Made by a program: the position numbers and the translations under genes. From contig JBLXFH010000002.1 in the NCBI GenBank assembly GCA_048262255.1, positions 372,001-436,000 on the forward strand: a stretch of 64,000 nt of DNA, given 5' to 3'. Source of the stretch: JABMNT01 sp048262255 (GTDB taxonomy: Bacteria > Pseudomonadota > Alphaproteobacteria > Rhodospirillales > Casp-alpha2). Below, piece by piece: positions 27,885 through 36,878 of this stretch; position 1 is the first letter of the stretch, and every line of letters begins with the position of its first letter. The notes under the pieces were generated by a model. That model saw nothing but the letters and a program-made list of their open reading frames with translations. It did not search any database and had not been told where the DNA came from.

Positions 27885-29633
27885 TTACCTTGATGACAGA
27901 CGGCCTGTATTCGGTTGCTCATACCGTCTGGATTTTGCAATAAATCGAATTTTCGCCACCAACGGTTTAAAATCACCCCGCGCCAACATTTTCAATCCCA
28001 GGACACATCTTCTGGTCCAGACAAGGGCCATGACCTGCTCAAAGCTTTGATAATAGCGAATCTGTGCCAATAGGGTAACCAGGAACCCCAACAGAAGGTT
28101 ATCGTTCTTCTCCAGATAGGTTATGAGGTTACGGACAAGCTTTCCGGTCCAAGGGACCAAATAAATACAGTTTTCCAAATAGTCCCGGCGGTTGAGAGCT
28201 GGGAATTTTGGCCTGTAGACCATGTTATACAACACGGAATTTGCAATAAATTCATCCGTTACATGCTCTTCTGTTATATAGCCGGCAGAGAGCGCCATTT
28301 TGGTAAATGGGTAATGGGGGAAATACTGCATTTTGTATGTATTTAAGTTAATCGGTGTTTCGAATGACAATAACAATTCCAGAGCATCCGCCAACGATGC
28401 CTCGTTATCAAACGGATTATCCAGAATAATATCGTACTGCGGCTTGATCCCACAGCGTCTCAAAATTTCAGCTTTTTCCCTTAAATCGGCTCCGGTACCG
28501 GGCCGATGCATGACATCTTTGCGGATTTCGTCGTGCCCCGATTGCACACCAAAATGCAAACTAACCATTCCAGCACTGACCAGATGTTTGATATTGTCTT
28601 CCTTAATCAAGCTGGGTACCAGCTCGCACTCAAAGGGGAGTTTGCAATGGGCTTTATATTTTGCAGAAAAATCCTCGACCCAATCATCAAACACACCAAA
28701 GATTTCATCGTTAAAGGTAATAGACCTTGGGTCTTTGTATTTCGAAAGCCGGTAATCAATTTCTTCCAGCACATTTTCAGGTGACCGGATACGCACGAAG
28801 CGGCCATTCCCTCTATTCATTGGAATCAATAACGAGTTCACACAGAAGGAGCACAAATAGACACACCCCCGGCCTGCCATCATCAATAATTCATGCTCAT
28901 AAATTTCAGGATCAACCGTAGACAGATTGTTTTTTTCAATGAAATGCATTTGCGCTTCATCAATTGCCGGGTACGGAATATCATCCATTTCCTGATACAG
29001 GACTTCCTGCCCCATATCGACAATGTCTCCCGCTTCATCCTTGTACCAGAGGCCTTTCAGGTTTTTAAGATCAGATCCGGATCGAAGCCGCTCGTGAATA
29101 TTTAAAAGCAAAAGCTCTCCATCGCCCTTGCAGGCATAATCGGCAAAATCCAGGGCCTCCTCTGGTGCGATTGTTGGATATTTGCCCCCCAAAATCACGT
29201 CGGCATCGCTTATCGTCCGTATTTCAGAAACGATTTGGCGCGCGGCAAGTGCATAGGGTGCCATCACACTTATGGTAATCACATGCGGATCAATTTCACC
29301 GACCAGCTTTTTTAAAAGATCAATTTCGTGCCCGCTAATGGGCAAATGCCGATTGGTGAAATTGTTTTTGAAAAACAAGGCATGCGAATCAATGTTATCC
29401 TTTAACGACAGGACATGAAAAATCCGAATGGGGAAGGATTTGTAACAATAAAGAGAAATGTGAAGAATTCGTTGCTCTTTAGACACCGGCGCATCTGGAA
29501 CCGGTTTTGAACGGAGCTCTTTAAGTCGGGCAACAGGATCAAAATCAGTCGGAGCCACATGACCAATAGAAATCGAGGAATTGGCCTCCGATTTTTCTGC
29601 TTCCCGCCAACTTGACCTATGCTCAACGTTCAT
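27885..29633 (-). CDS. B12-binding radical SAM protein
   Basis: A 582-residue enzyme. A cobalamin-binding-like domain spans about residues 55-195 (VITISVMAPYALAARQ and ADVILGGKYPT). A radical SAM core follows with Cys257, Cys261 and Cys264 (C-x3-C-x2-C in GRGCVYLCSFC), then a long C-terminal part. Class B radical SAM enzymes of this type do methylations, ring contractions or epimerisations on unactivated carbons. I chose ATG at 29633, preceded by GGGA; GTG at 29645 is an alternative. It heads the radical SAM-PhyH-TylF group. The substrate is unknown. Confidence 0.85.
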   Translation of the reverse strand: MNVEHRSSWREAEKSEANSSISIGHVAPTDFDPVARLKELRSKPVPDAPVSKEQRILHISLYCYKSFPIRIFHVLSLKDNIDSHALFFKNNFTNRHLPISGHEIDLLKKLVGEIDPHVITISVMAPYALAARQIVSEIRTISDADVILGGKYPTIAPEEALDFADYACKGDGELLLLNIHERLRSGSDLKNLKGLWYKDEAGDIVDMGQEVLYQEMDDIPYPAIDEAQMHFIEKNNLSTVDPEIYEHELLMMAGRGCVYLCSFCVNSLLIPMNRGNGRFVRIRSPENVLEEIDYRLSKYKDPRSITFNDEIFGVFDDWVEDFSAKYKAHCKLPFECELVPSLIKEDNIKHLVSAGMVSLHFGVQSGHDEIRKDVMHRPGTGADLREKAEILRRCGIKPQYDIILDNPFDNEASLADALELLLSFETPINLNTYKMQYFPHYPFTKMALSAGYITEEHVTDEFIANSVLYNMVYRPKFPALNRRDYLENCIYLVPWTGKLVRNLITYLEKNDNLLLGFLVTLLAQIRYYQSFEQVMALVWTRRCVLGLKMLARGDFKPLVAKIRFIAKSRRYEQPNTGRLSSR

Positions 29634-29748
29634 TAGATGTCCCACAAATTATTTCCGAGAGATTAGCCATATATTTCACACATATATGCTAAAAATGCAC
29701 GTTATTATCGAGATTTCAGTATCCATAAGGGTTCAGTCTCGGTTTCTT

Positions 29749-30969
29749 TTACCTTTTCGTGGGCACAAGGTCTTCATTCCACAGCGCCAACCATTCCGTT
29801 CCTAGATTCTTTTCAAACTGATCCAAGGCATAGGTTGCCTGAATGCCGGATCGTGCCGCTGTGGAAAATTGATTGTACATAACTTCATTTAATAGCAACT
29901 CAGATACTCGCAATGAGATTTCCTGCGCATCAAACCCGCACAGGAAACCGTTCTCCCCCGAAACCACATAGGCTTCCGGTCCCCCACATTGCGTCGCAAT
30001 AACCGGCACCCCGCAGGCCATGGCCTCAATACCGACAATCGCCAACCCCTCCTGATCGGATGTCATCAGCAACAGGGCCATTGACCGGTAAAAATCTCTC
30101 AGGTCTTCCCGGCTCAGATAGCCTTTAAAAACCAGATTCTCCCATATCCCATGTTTTCGTGCACTCCTTTCCAATGCGGCATTCGCCTCGCCGGTTACCT
30201 GAAGGGTGGCTTTCACACCCTTCGCCCGGAGTGCGGCAAAAGTAGCAAACAGCAATTCGGCGTTTTTGCGTGGATCATCCAGCCGCCCGACAAAACCGAT
30301 AATCGGATTTTCCAATTTGGATACTGGCGCAGAGTCAGGTGAAAAGAACATCATATCTGTCGGTATGGGCAGCACAGATATTTCGCTTGTTCTTGCCGGA
30401 TGAACCGCCTGCAAAGACGCTACACTGAAAGGACTCACACCTAGAATTCTGTTCTGCGGACAGGCGAGAACACTTTGTTCCTGCGCCTTTAATTGTGGGC
30501 GGACCAAACAGGCATCGAAGGCGCGTCTGGCCACTCCCATGGCTTTCTGACGGGCGCGCCTGTCCCCTTCCAGATCACCCGCGCACCAAACCAGATGTTT
30601 GACCTTCGCCCGGACCAGCGGATTGGCAACAAGGACCGTACCGCCAACGGCAATGTGACGGTCATGAGCTTCAATAAGCTCTCTCCAGAGGGATGACGGC
30701 TCTGTATAGTTGCCTTCAAATTCCGGGTACCGGCAACCAACCACAACCCCCTTATGGTCGCCAAAATTCGATAACGGTTGTGTTTTGGGAGACCGTCCGG
30801 AACAAACTTGTTCAAGATTTACATTGAGATCAGGATACGCTCCTCGCGCGGCATAGACGCCAATGGTTACGTCCTGTCCTTTGTTACGCAGGGTATCCGC
30901 AATGATTTTTGCTTTTGTCGCAACACCACCAAGAATATGGGGAGGCAGCGTGAGAATAAGAGTTGCCAC
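29749..30969 (-). CDS. GT4-family glycosyltransferase
   Basis: A 406-residue GT-B enzyme. The N-terminus has LTLPPHILGGVATKAK, the glycine-rich acceptor loop. The donor domain has GFVGRLDDPRKN, LTSDQEGLAIVGIEAMACG (EX7E) and the following VIATQCGGPE. It follows the fused glycosyltransferase by 45 bases, in the same direction. Confidence 0.85.
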   Translation of the reverse strand: MATLILTLPPHILGGVATKAKIIADTLRNKGQDVTIGVYAARGAYPDLNVNLEQVCSGRSPKTQPLSNFGDHKGVVVGCRYPEFEGNYTEPSSLWRELIEAHDRHIAVGGTVLVANPLVRAKVKHLVWCAGDLEGDRRARQKAMGVARRAFDACLVRPQLKAQEQSVLACPQNRILGVSPFSVASLQAVHPARTSEISVLPIPTDMMFFSPDSAPVSKLENPIIGFVGRLDDPRKNAELLFATFAALRAKGVKATLQVTGEANAALERSARKHGIWENLVFKGYLSREDLRDFYRSMALLLMTSDQEGLAIVGIEAMACGVPVIATQCGGPEAYVVSGENGFLCGFDAQEISLRVSELLLNEVMYNQFSTAARSGIQATYALDQFEKNLGTEWLALWNEDLVPTKR

Positions 30970-31014
30970 TATTCATTTCCCCCACATTCATCATGGTGCC
31001 AGATCAAGCCATGA

Positions 31015-33243
31015 TTACGATTGAAAAACCAATCTCGTTTTCAGTTCCGTTTGTTCCCAAGAGAAGTCCTGCGAGCGTTTTTCTGCTTTCATGCTGTAAC
31101 TGGCGCGCAGTTCCTGGTTCTTGAGCAGAGTTAAAACGGTCGCTTTAATATCGCTCACATTGTTGGGATCAAAATAAACCCCTGCATCACCAAGAACTTC
31201 CGGCATTGCCGCCGCATTGGAACAGGCAATTGGCGCTCCACACGCCATCGCTTCGACCAATGGGTTGCCAAAAGTCTCGACAGTTGACGGAAACACAAAT
31301 ATTCCACAACTCCCATACAACGCGATTAATTCCTCAACATTCAAACTGCCCAGAAACTCCACATGATCCTCAAGCTTCTCAGCCACAATCAGATCTTCCA
31401 GCTCACGCACATATTCAGCATCTATTGGCCGACCCGCAATCTTCAATTTGACATCCGGATTCTCACCAACAATTTCCGATAGAGCGAGCAGCAGATTCTT
31501 GAAGTTCTTTTGAACATAGATATCCGAAACGGCCAGCAGCATGTTCGCATCACGCTCTTGTGGCACATTACCCCGGAACCGGCTGTCAACTCCATGGGGG
31601 ATCACCGTCACCTTGGATTTAGACCATTTTTGTAAAAATCCGGTTCCGATACGGCTCGCATAATTGGAAACGGCTATTGCCCGCTTACAGGCGATCAGGG
31701 AAACCAGGGTTGCCACAAATAACAAGGCCCAGTAAGCCAGCTTAATCGGACGCCTCTCGACAAACCCGACACTCACCGCATTGCGCAACATGACGACGGA
31801 GTTTGGTGCAAACACAGGCCCGTAGTTGGCCGGAGAAAACGTGATATCCACTTTGAGTTTATGCGCCAGTCTCGGGATGTCCAGTTGCTCACGCAAGAGG
31901 ACTTTCCAGAAACCCCGGTCAAATTTCAAAAAGTGGTAATGAACCTTCTCGATATCTCTGGGCAGAACATCAATCTGATCTTCATGCGCACAGAGATGGA
32001 CTTCCACCATTTCATCCTGCGCCAGCTGCGGAAGCATATTCCGAAGATATGTGACGCCGCCGCCCGTTCTTGCATGAAGCGCATTAATCAAAATACGCAC
32101 GGGGGGTTTTTCAAGCGCTTTTTCAAAAGACATATGAAGGGACGTGATATGCTTTTCCCAGGCGAACTGAGTGACAGCCCGCTTTTTCGCGCGCGTAATT
32201 AAATTTTCCCGAAGCTTGGGATCTGCATCCAGTTCCTGGACTCGTGCCGCCAGATCTTTAGGGTTTCCCAATTCAAAATAGAGGGCTGCATTACCGCAGA
32301 TTTCTCGGTGGATAGGAATATCGGAAACTATAAGCGGAATGCCGGCGCGCATGGCTTCGACCATGGGAAACCCGAAAGTCTCCGCCATAGAGGGAAAGAC
32401 AAAGGCATCGTATAACTTGAGCGCATCTGTCAATTGCTGGTGCTCAATTCGACCGATTTCAACACTTTCCCGATAGCGCTCGGAGACGAGCGCATTCAAT
32501 TCAGGGCGGCTGGAATGCCACGGCTCAAAATCGTCGGGTTCCATCGTAATACGTGTTTTTGTTGGAAGCCCCTCTTCATTCAGAAGCCATGTCGCCTCAG
32601 CAAGCGTCACGGGATCCTTATGCGGATAAAAAACCGAAACATATAAGAGGGCCAAATGCCCTTTTGCACGCCAGCGCCGACGCTTGCTTATTGTCGCAAA
32701 CCGGTCCCCAACACCCAAATAATTAACCACTGACTTTTCAGCGATGTCCGGCCCAAAATCTAACGCAGCTCCTAAGGCGACCTCGGAAGGAAAAATCGTA
32801 ACCTCGGAATGACGCGCCGAAAAAAGCATCAAGTTACGCCTCAGAAAGGCCGAGATACGCTCGCTCACTGGCAGGCGGGGAAGTACTTTTTCCCGATACA
32901 CCGGATTTAAATAGATTTCCCCCTGAACCAGCAGAACTTGAGGAATCGGGGGCAACAAAACTCCATAATTTGCGGATGAATAGAGAACATCAGCCCCACT
33001 CTCCTTGACAATTTTACGCCAAAATATCTGTTCCCACAAAAACCGGTGAATGGGTCCAAAAAAAATTTTTACCGGGACCTTTTTGATCGTCACATTCGGA
33101 AAATCAAATCCTTCAGTGTTAAAGGCCCTGGGCACATAAATAATAGCTTCCAAATCTTTACGACCAATGTATTGGATCAGATTCGACGTGTAGGTAACAA
33201 TTCCCCCGGTATTCGCGGAAATCGCGTTGATGATTATTCGCAT
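31015..33243 (-). CDS. tandem double-domain GT4 glycosyltransferase
   Basis: A 742-residue protein made of two full GT4 modules. Module 1 (about residues 1-375) begins MRIIINAISANTGGIVTYTSN and has FPSMAETFGFPMVEAMRAG. Module 2 (about residues 378-742) begins RILINALHARTGGGVTYLRN and has FPSTVETFGNPLVEAMACG. Both keep the glycine-rich acceptor loop and the two Glu of the EX7E motif, so both should be active. The likely role is addition of two consecutive sugars. It heads the minus-strand operon, and its start faces a 196-base divergent promoter region. Confidence 0.88.
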   Translation of the reverse strand: MRIIINAISANTGGIVTYTSNLIQYIGRKDLEAIIYVPRAFNTEGFDFPNVTIKKVPVKIFFGPIHRFLWEQIFWRKIVKESGADVLYSSANYGVLLPPIPQVLLVQGEIYLNPVYREKVLPRLPVSERISAFLRRNLMLFSARHSEVTIFPSEVALGAALDFGPDIAEKSVVNYLGVGDRFATISKRRRWRAKGHLALLYVSVFYPHKDPVTLAEATWLLNEEGLPTKTRITMEPDDFEPWHSSRPELNALVSERYRESVEIGRIEHQQLTDALKLYDAFVFPSMAETFGFPMVEAMRAGIPLIVSDIPIHREICGNAALYFELGNPKDLAARVQELDADPKLRENLITRAKKRAVTQFAWEKHITSLHMSFEKALEKPPVRILINALHARTGGGVTYLRNMLPQLAQDEMVEVHLCAHEDQIDVLPRDIEKVHYHFLKFDRGFWKVLLREQLDIPRLAHKLKVDITFSPANYGPVFAPNSVVMLRNAVSVGFVERRPIKLAYWALLFVATLVSLIACKRAIAVSNYASRIGTGFLQKWSKSKVTVIPHGVDSRFRGNVPQERDANMLLAVSDIYVQKNFKNLLLALSEIVGENPDVKLKIAGRPIDAEYVRELEDLIVAEKLEDHVEFLGSLNVEELIALYGSCGIFVFPSTVETFGNPLVEAMACGAPIACSNAAAMPEVLGDAGVYFDPNNVSDIKATVLTLLKNQELRASYSMKAEKRSQDFSWEQTELKTRLVFQS

Positions 33244-33314
33244 ACGTAGGAAACCCTGAAGCTATCACCTTGTCATAGGTGGCGTACAATAATTGCTGAA
33301 AACTAAGCCACTAA

Positions 33315-33344
33315 GCCCGGCCATTCAATAGACGGCCCGGCCAT
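33315..33344. repeat. two 10-base direct repeats in the divergent promoter region
   Basis: GCCCGGCCAT occurs at 33315-33324 and again at 33335-33344, exactly 20 bases (two helical turns) apart. It lies between the divergent glycosyltransferase and heparinase-like genes. It could be a regulator site; nothing else supports it. Confidence 0.35.
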
Positions 33345-33439
33345 GTGTTCTTTTTCATTCGGCTAACTTGTTAGCGATACTAAAAAAACCTATCGTATTC
33401 TAATTCTCGGCACTCGGTTAATTAACGGCAAATAAAAAT

Positions 33440-35524
33440 ATGAGTTTTCGTCATTTGCTCAAATACGGCCTATCCCTGCCTCCGCATATTGCTGCTTTAA
33501 AAGCCACGCAGATACTGAAAAAGCGTCTCGTCGGCAGTTGGCAATCGCGCATGCAATCCAATCTTTGCACCTATGCTGATGCCGCAGAAATTGTGGAGGA
33601 ATCTTTAGGCCGGATTGTCTCACCGCCGCAACCCGGAAATGACACCAAACCAACTGACGTCCTGACAACATTCGCCAGCCCGTATCTTGAGCACAAATTT
33701 AATCTATTGGGGTCCGGATGGAAATCCGTCGAAGCCGTTTCCGCGCCCGTCCCGGTTTCAAAAGGCAACCGGGAACGCAGCAGTCAATTGCGCTCCCTGC
33801 TCAGCACCGGGTATCAAGCCATTGACTGGCAAAGTGACTTCCGGTACGGCTACCGTTGGCCGGTATCCCAAAGCAGTCTGTCCATCGCATACGGGCATGA
33901 GCCCGGTATCGACATCAAGGTCCCTTGGGAACTGGCCCGCCTGCAGCATCTCCCGCAATTGGCTCTGGCTTATGGCGGAGCATCGAACGGCCCACGCTAT
34001 GTTGCCGAATTCCGAAACCAGACCCTCGACTTCATGGCCACAAATCCACCCGGATACGGGGTCAACTGGGTCTGTACTATGGACGTCGCCATCCGCGCCG
34101 CAAACCTGATACTCGCCTACGATCTGTTCCGGGCGAAGGGCGTGGTATTTGATCAAGCGTTCATTGACGAATTCACTGCTGCAATAAGAAGCCACGGCGT
34201 GCATATATGCCGGAACCTTGAATGGCAGCCGGGATTTCGCGGCAACCATTACCTTGCTGATATCACCGGGCTTTTGTTTGTGGCTGCCTTTTTACCGCGC
34301 GATCCAAAAACCGACAGTTGGCTGGCCTTTGCAGTCCAGGAGTTTCGGCATGAAACTGCCCAGCAGTTTCTCCCCGATGGCTCGAATGCCGAAGCTTCGA
34401 CAAATTATCACCGGCTTTCGGCAGAAATGGCCGTTTATGGCACTGCGCTTATTTTTGGGCTACCTCCTGAAAGACAGGCCGCACTGCACAGGTATGACCC
34501 AAGGACCGGCCCTTGCCATGCCCATTTTCAGCACCGCCCTGCCGATTGGTCAGCAGATACCGGGCCTTTTGACGCCAGCCATTTCACACGCCTGCGCAAA
34601 ATGGCCGATTTCACCATCAACATCACGAAACCCGATGGTCATGTGGTACAGATCGGCGATACAGATAATGGCCGATTTTTCAAACTCACACCCGTTCTGC
34701 GTGGGGCCGGACCAGACGAAGATCATCTTGACCACCGCCATCTGGTCGCGGCGATAGGTGGCCTGCTGGATGATGGCGAATTGCTGGGCTATGCAGGAGG
34801 AGCTTATAATCGGGAGGTGGAAATTGTCCAACAGATCCGGCGCAAGCCCCTGTCGCAACCACCTCCCCCCCTGACATCCCTCCCTGCCCGTTTTGGACAA
34901 AATCAGAACAGCCCAACACCTCCGCAGGTTAGCAAAAAACTGCGAATCGAACTTCCTGCACCCGATTACCTGCACAAGCTGACACACCATGCCTATCCCG
35001 ATTTCGGTCTGTATATCTGGCGCTCGGAGCGGTTCTTTTTATCGGTTCGCTGCGGGGATATCGGTCAGGGCGGCAATGGTGGTCATGCCCACAACGACCA
35101 GTTGGCCATTGAACTGCAAGTCAATGGCGAGGACTGGATTTCTGATCCCGGCAGCTATACCTACACGGCCGACACGAAAATGCGCGATCAATATCGGTCG
35201 CACCTTGCTCACGCTGTGCCCCGCTTCCGAACCACCGAACCCTCCCGCCTTGATCTCGGCCTGTTCCGTTTGGAAAACAATGCCAAAGCGCAATGTCTCG
35301 AATTCAATGAAACCACCTTTTGCGGGGTTCATTACGGATACGGCACACCAACCTACCGACAAGTGAAGATCGACGATGGCCGGATTGAGGTCATCGACAG
35401 CTTTGGTGGCCTTACAATTGCGGATGAGACAATTGACACCACAACCGTCCAGACGGCAGAAGCTTTGCGTGAATATTTTGACCTGACCCTGGCCTTTTCA
35501 CCAGGATATGGTGCGCAGGACTAG
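33440..35524 (+). CDS. heparinase II/III-like protein
   Basis: A 694-residue protein. An alpha/alpha-barrel N-terminal part (about residues 100-400) contains the PWELARLQH, NHYLADITG and NAEASTNYH segments typical of alginate/heparinase-type lyases. The C-terminal beta-sandwich (about residues 500-690) has GGNGGHAHNDQLAIEL and DPGSYTYTAD. Such genes accompany polysaccharide export loci, where they may trim or degrade the polymer. No clear signal peptide is seen, which is odd for a lyase of a surface polymer. Its TAG stop overlaps the TAG of the convergent M20-like gene (CTAG). Confidence 0.82.
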   Translation: MSFRHLLKYGLSLPPHIAALKATQILKKRLVGSWQSRMQSNLCTYADAAEIVEESLGRIVSPPQPGNDTKPTDVLTTFASPYLEHKFNLLGSGWKSVEAVSAPVPVSKGNRERSSQLRSLLSTGYQAIDWQSDFRYGYRWPVSQSSLSIAYGHEPGIDIKVPWELARLQHLPQLALAYGGASNGPRYVAEFRNQTLDFMATNPPGYGVNWVCTMDVAIRAANLILAYDLFRAKGVVFDQAFIDEFTAAIRSHGVHICRNLEWQPGFRGNHYLADITGLLFVAAFLPRDPKTDSWLAFAVQEFRHETAQQFLPDGSNAEASTNYHRLSAEMAVYGTALIFGLPPERQAALHRYDPRTGPCHAHFQHRPADWSADTGPFDASHFTRLRKMADFTINITKPDGHVVQIGDTDNGRFFKLTPVLRGAGPDEDHLDHRHLVAAIGGLLDDGELLGYAGGAYNREVEIVQQIRRKPLSQPPPPLTSLPARFGQNQNSPTPPQVSKKLRIELPAPDYLHKLTHHAYPDFGLYIWRSERFFLSVRCGDIGQGGNGGHAHNDQLAIELQVNGEDWISDPGSYTYTADTKMRDQYRSHLAHAVPRFRTTEPSRLDLGLFRLENNAKAQCLEFNETTFCGVHYGYGTPTYRQVKIDDGRIEVIDSFGGLTIADETIDTTTVQTAEALREYFDLTLAFSPGYGAQD

Positions 35525-36759
35525 CTTTTCTGCTTGAGGATTTCCGCCAACACAGAGGAAAGCAATAGGGTTGATTGCCTCAGATCATCCAGCACCAGGA
35601 CTTCATCCGTTGCACCCACCTGAGCGTCCGCCGGATTGACCGGCCCCACCCCATACAACACCGTCGGGACTCCGGCCGCCGCATAGTGACAGGCCATTGT
35701 CCCGTTTGGTGTCCCCAGTTCGGGCAGCGCATTACCCATGAGTATGTTTGCCTGGGTCTGGAAGGGCGCGATGAGTGACACGACCTTGTCATCCTGAATC
35801 AGCGGGCGCGTCAGCATCTTGCGACGCACCTTGCACAGAACACCGGGAATCTGTGTTACTTCCATCCCAATCAGGTTGGTGATCTCGTTCTCAACCTTGG
35901 ATATGTCTTCTTCCGGCAGCAGGCTGCGTGTCACGGTTAGCTTCGCATAACCGGCAACCGAATGCCCATTTTCACCGCCATGCACTTCGGAAACAAGAAT
36001 ACTCGGCGGTTGCAGACCTGCGGTTTTCGAGATGGTTTTCGCATAAGATTCGCGCAGCCGGTAGATGGCAGCCATCACCCGGGTCGCGGCTTCAATGGCG
36101 TCGCGCCCATCAGCGGGGCGGCTTCCCGGCGCACTGCGTCCGCGGATTTCCGCCGCCATCTGCAGCATGCCGTTGGCCGATGTAATCAGCGAATGGGTAT
36201 TGCCGGGACAGATGACCAAATCCGGTTTCACATGATCTTCGGCCAGCAACCAGCCAGCCCCCAAGTCACCGTCGTTTTCTCCATCAAAAGTGATATGTAG
36301 CTCGACGGCACCGCACAACTCGGAATCGCTCTGCGACAAGGCCTCCGCTGCAAACAGATATGCGGCCAACGCACCTTTTGCGCTGACGGCGCCGCGCCCG
36401 AACATCCGGCCGTTTTCAATGGTTGCGGCAAACGGATCGTACCGCCAGCCATCGCCAGCGAACGCCGTATCGACATTAACCGCCAATGCGACCACGGGCC
36501 CCAGACCAAATTGTCGGCGCGCCACAATATTGGTAATCGGAGTATAACCCTTTTCCAGGCACAGGTCTTCCTCAACCGCATAGTTCGAGACTTCATATCC
36601 AAAAGCCCGCAACCGGCCTTCTAACTGCGCCGCTAACCCGGCAAAATCACGGCCCGGATGATCGGTGGGAAACTGGACCAGTTCCGACAGAAAACTGAAC
36701 TGCTCGGCCCTGTGATTAACCAGATAATCCTGAATTTTGGAATTGTGTTCGGCAACCAT
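35521..36759 (-). CDS. M20-family peptidase homologue with lost active site (probable pseudoenzyme)
   Basis: A 412-residue protein that aligns over its length with the divergent ArgE-like neighbour, but the catalytic set is broken. The first His of H-x-D is Asn95 (VNVDT), with Asp97 kept. The bridging Asp is Ser126 (GRGAVSAKG for GRGTSDMKS). The catalytic Glu is Gly160 (FDGEN for YDEEV), with the ligand Glu161 kept. The Glu of VGEPT is Pro185. The last His is Asp (NPADAQ for EQAHKP). The dimer-interface GHKG is SANG. The frame is intact and codon use looks normal, so it is likely an expressed protein and not a dead gene. It may bind an amino-acid derivative. ATG 36759 was chosen over TTG 36798. 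Confidence 0.75.
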   Translation of the reverse strand: MVAEHNSKIQDYLVNHRAEQFSFLSELVQFPTDHPGRDFAGLAAQLEGRLRAFGYEVSNYAVEEDLCLEKGYTPITNIVARRQFGLGPVVALAVNVDTAFAGDGWRYDPFAATIENGRMFGRGAVSAKGALAAYLFAAEALSQSDSELCGAVELHITFDGENDGDLGAGWLLAEDHVKPDLVICPGNTHSLITSANGMLQMAAEIRGRSAPGSRPADGRDAIEAATRVMAAIYRLRESYAKTISKTAGLQPPSILVSEVHGGENGHSVAGYAKLTVTRSLLPEEDISKVENEITNLIGMEVTQIPGVLCKVRRKMLTRPLIQDDKVVSLIAPFQTQANILMGNALPELGTPNGTMACHYAAAGVPTVLYGVGPVNPADAQVGATDEVLVLDDLRQSTLLLSSVLAEILKQKS

Positions 36760-36878
36760 GATATAATTATATTTCCCAACGTTCGGCGAAGCTTGCAAAC
36801 CAAGAGCATTCCGTCACATTTGTTTATATGAGATAACACCAAGACCTGAAACGATGAATTTAACCGCCCGGAGTTCCC

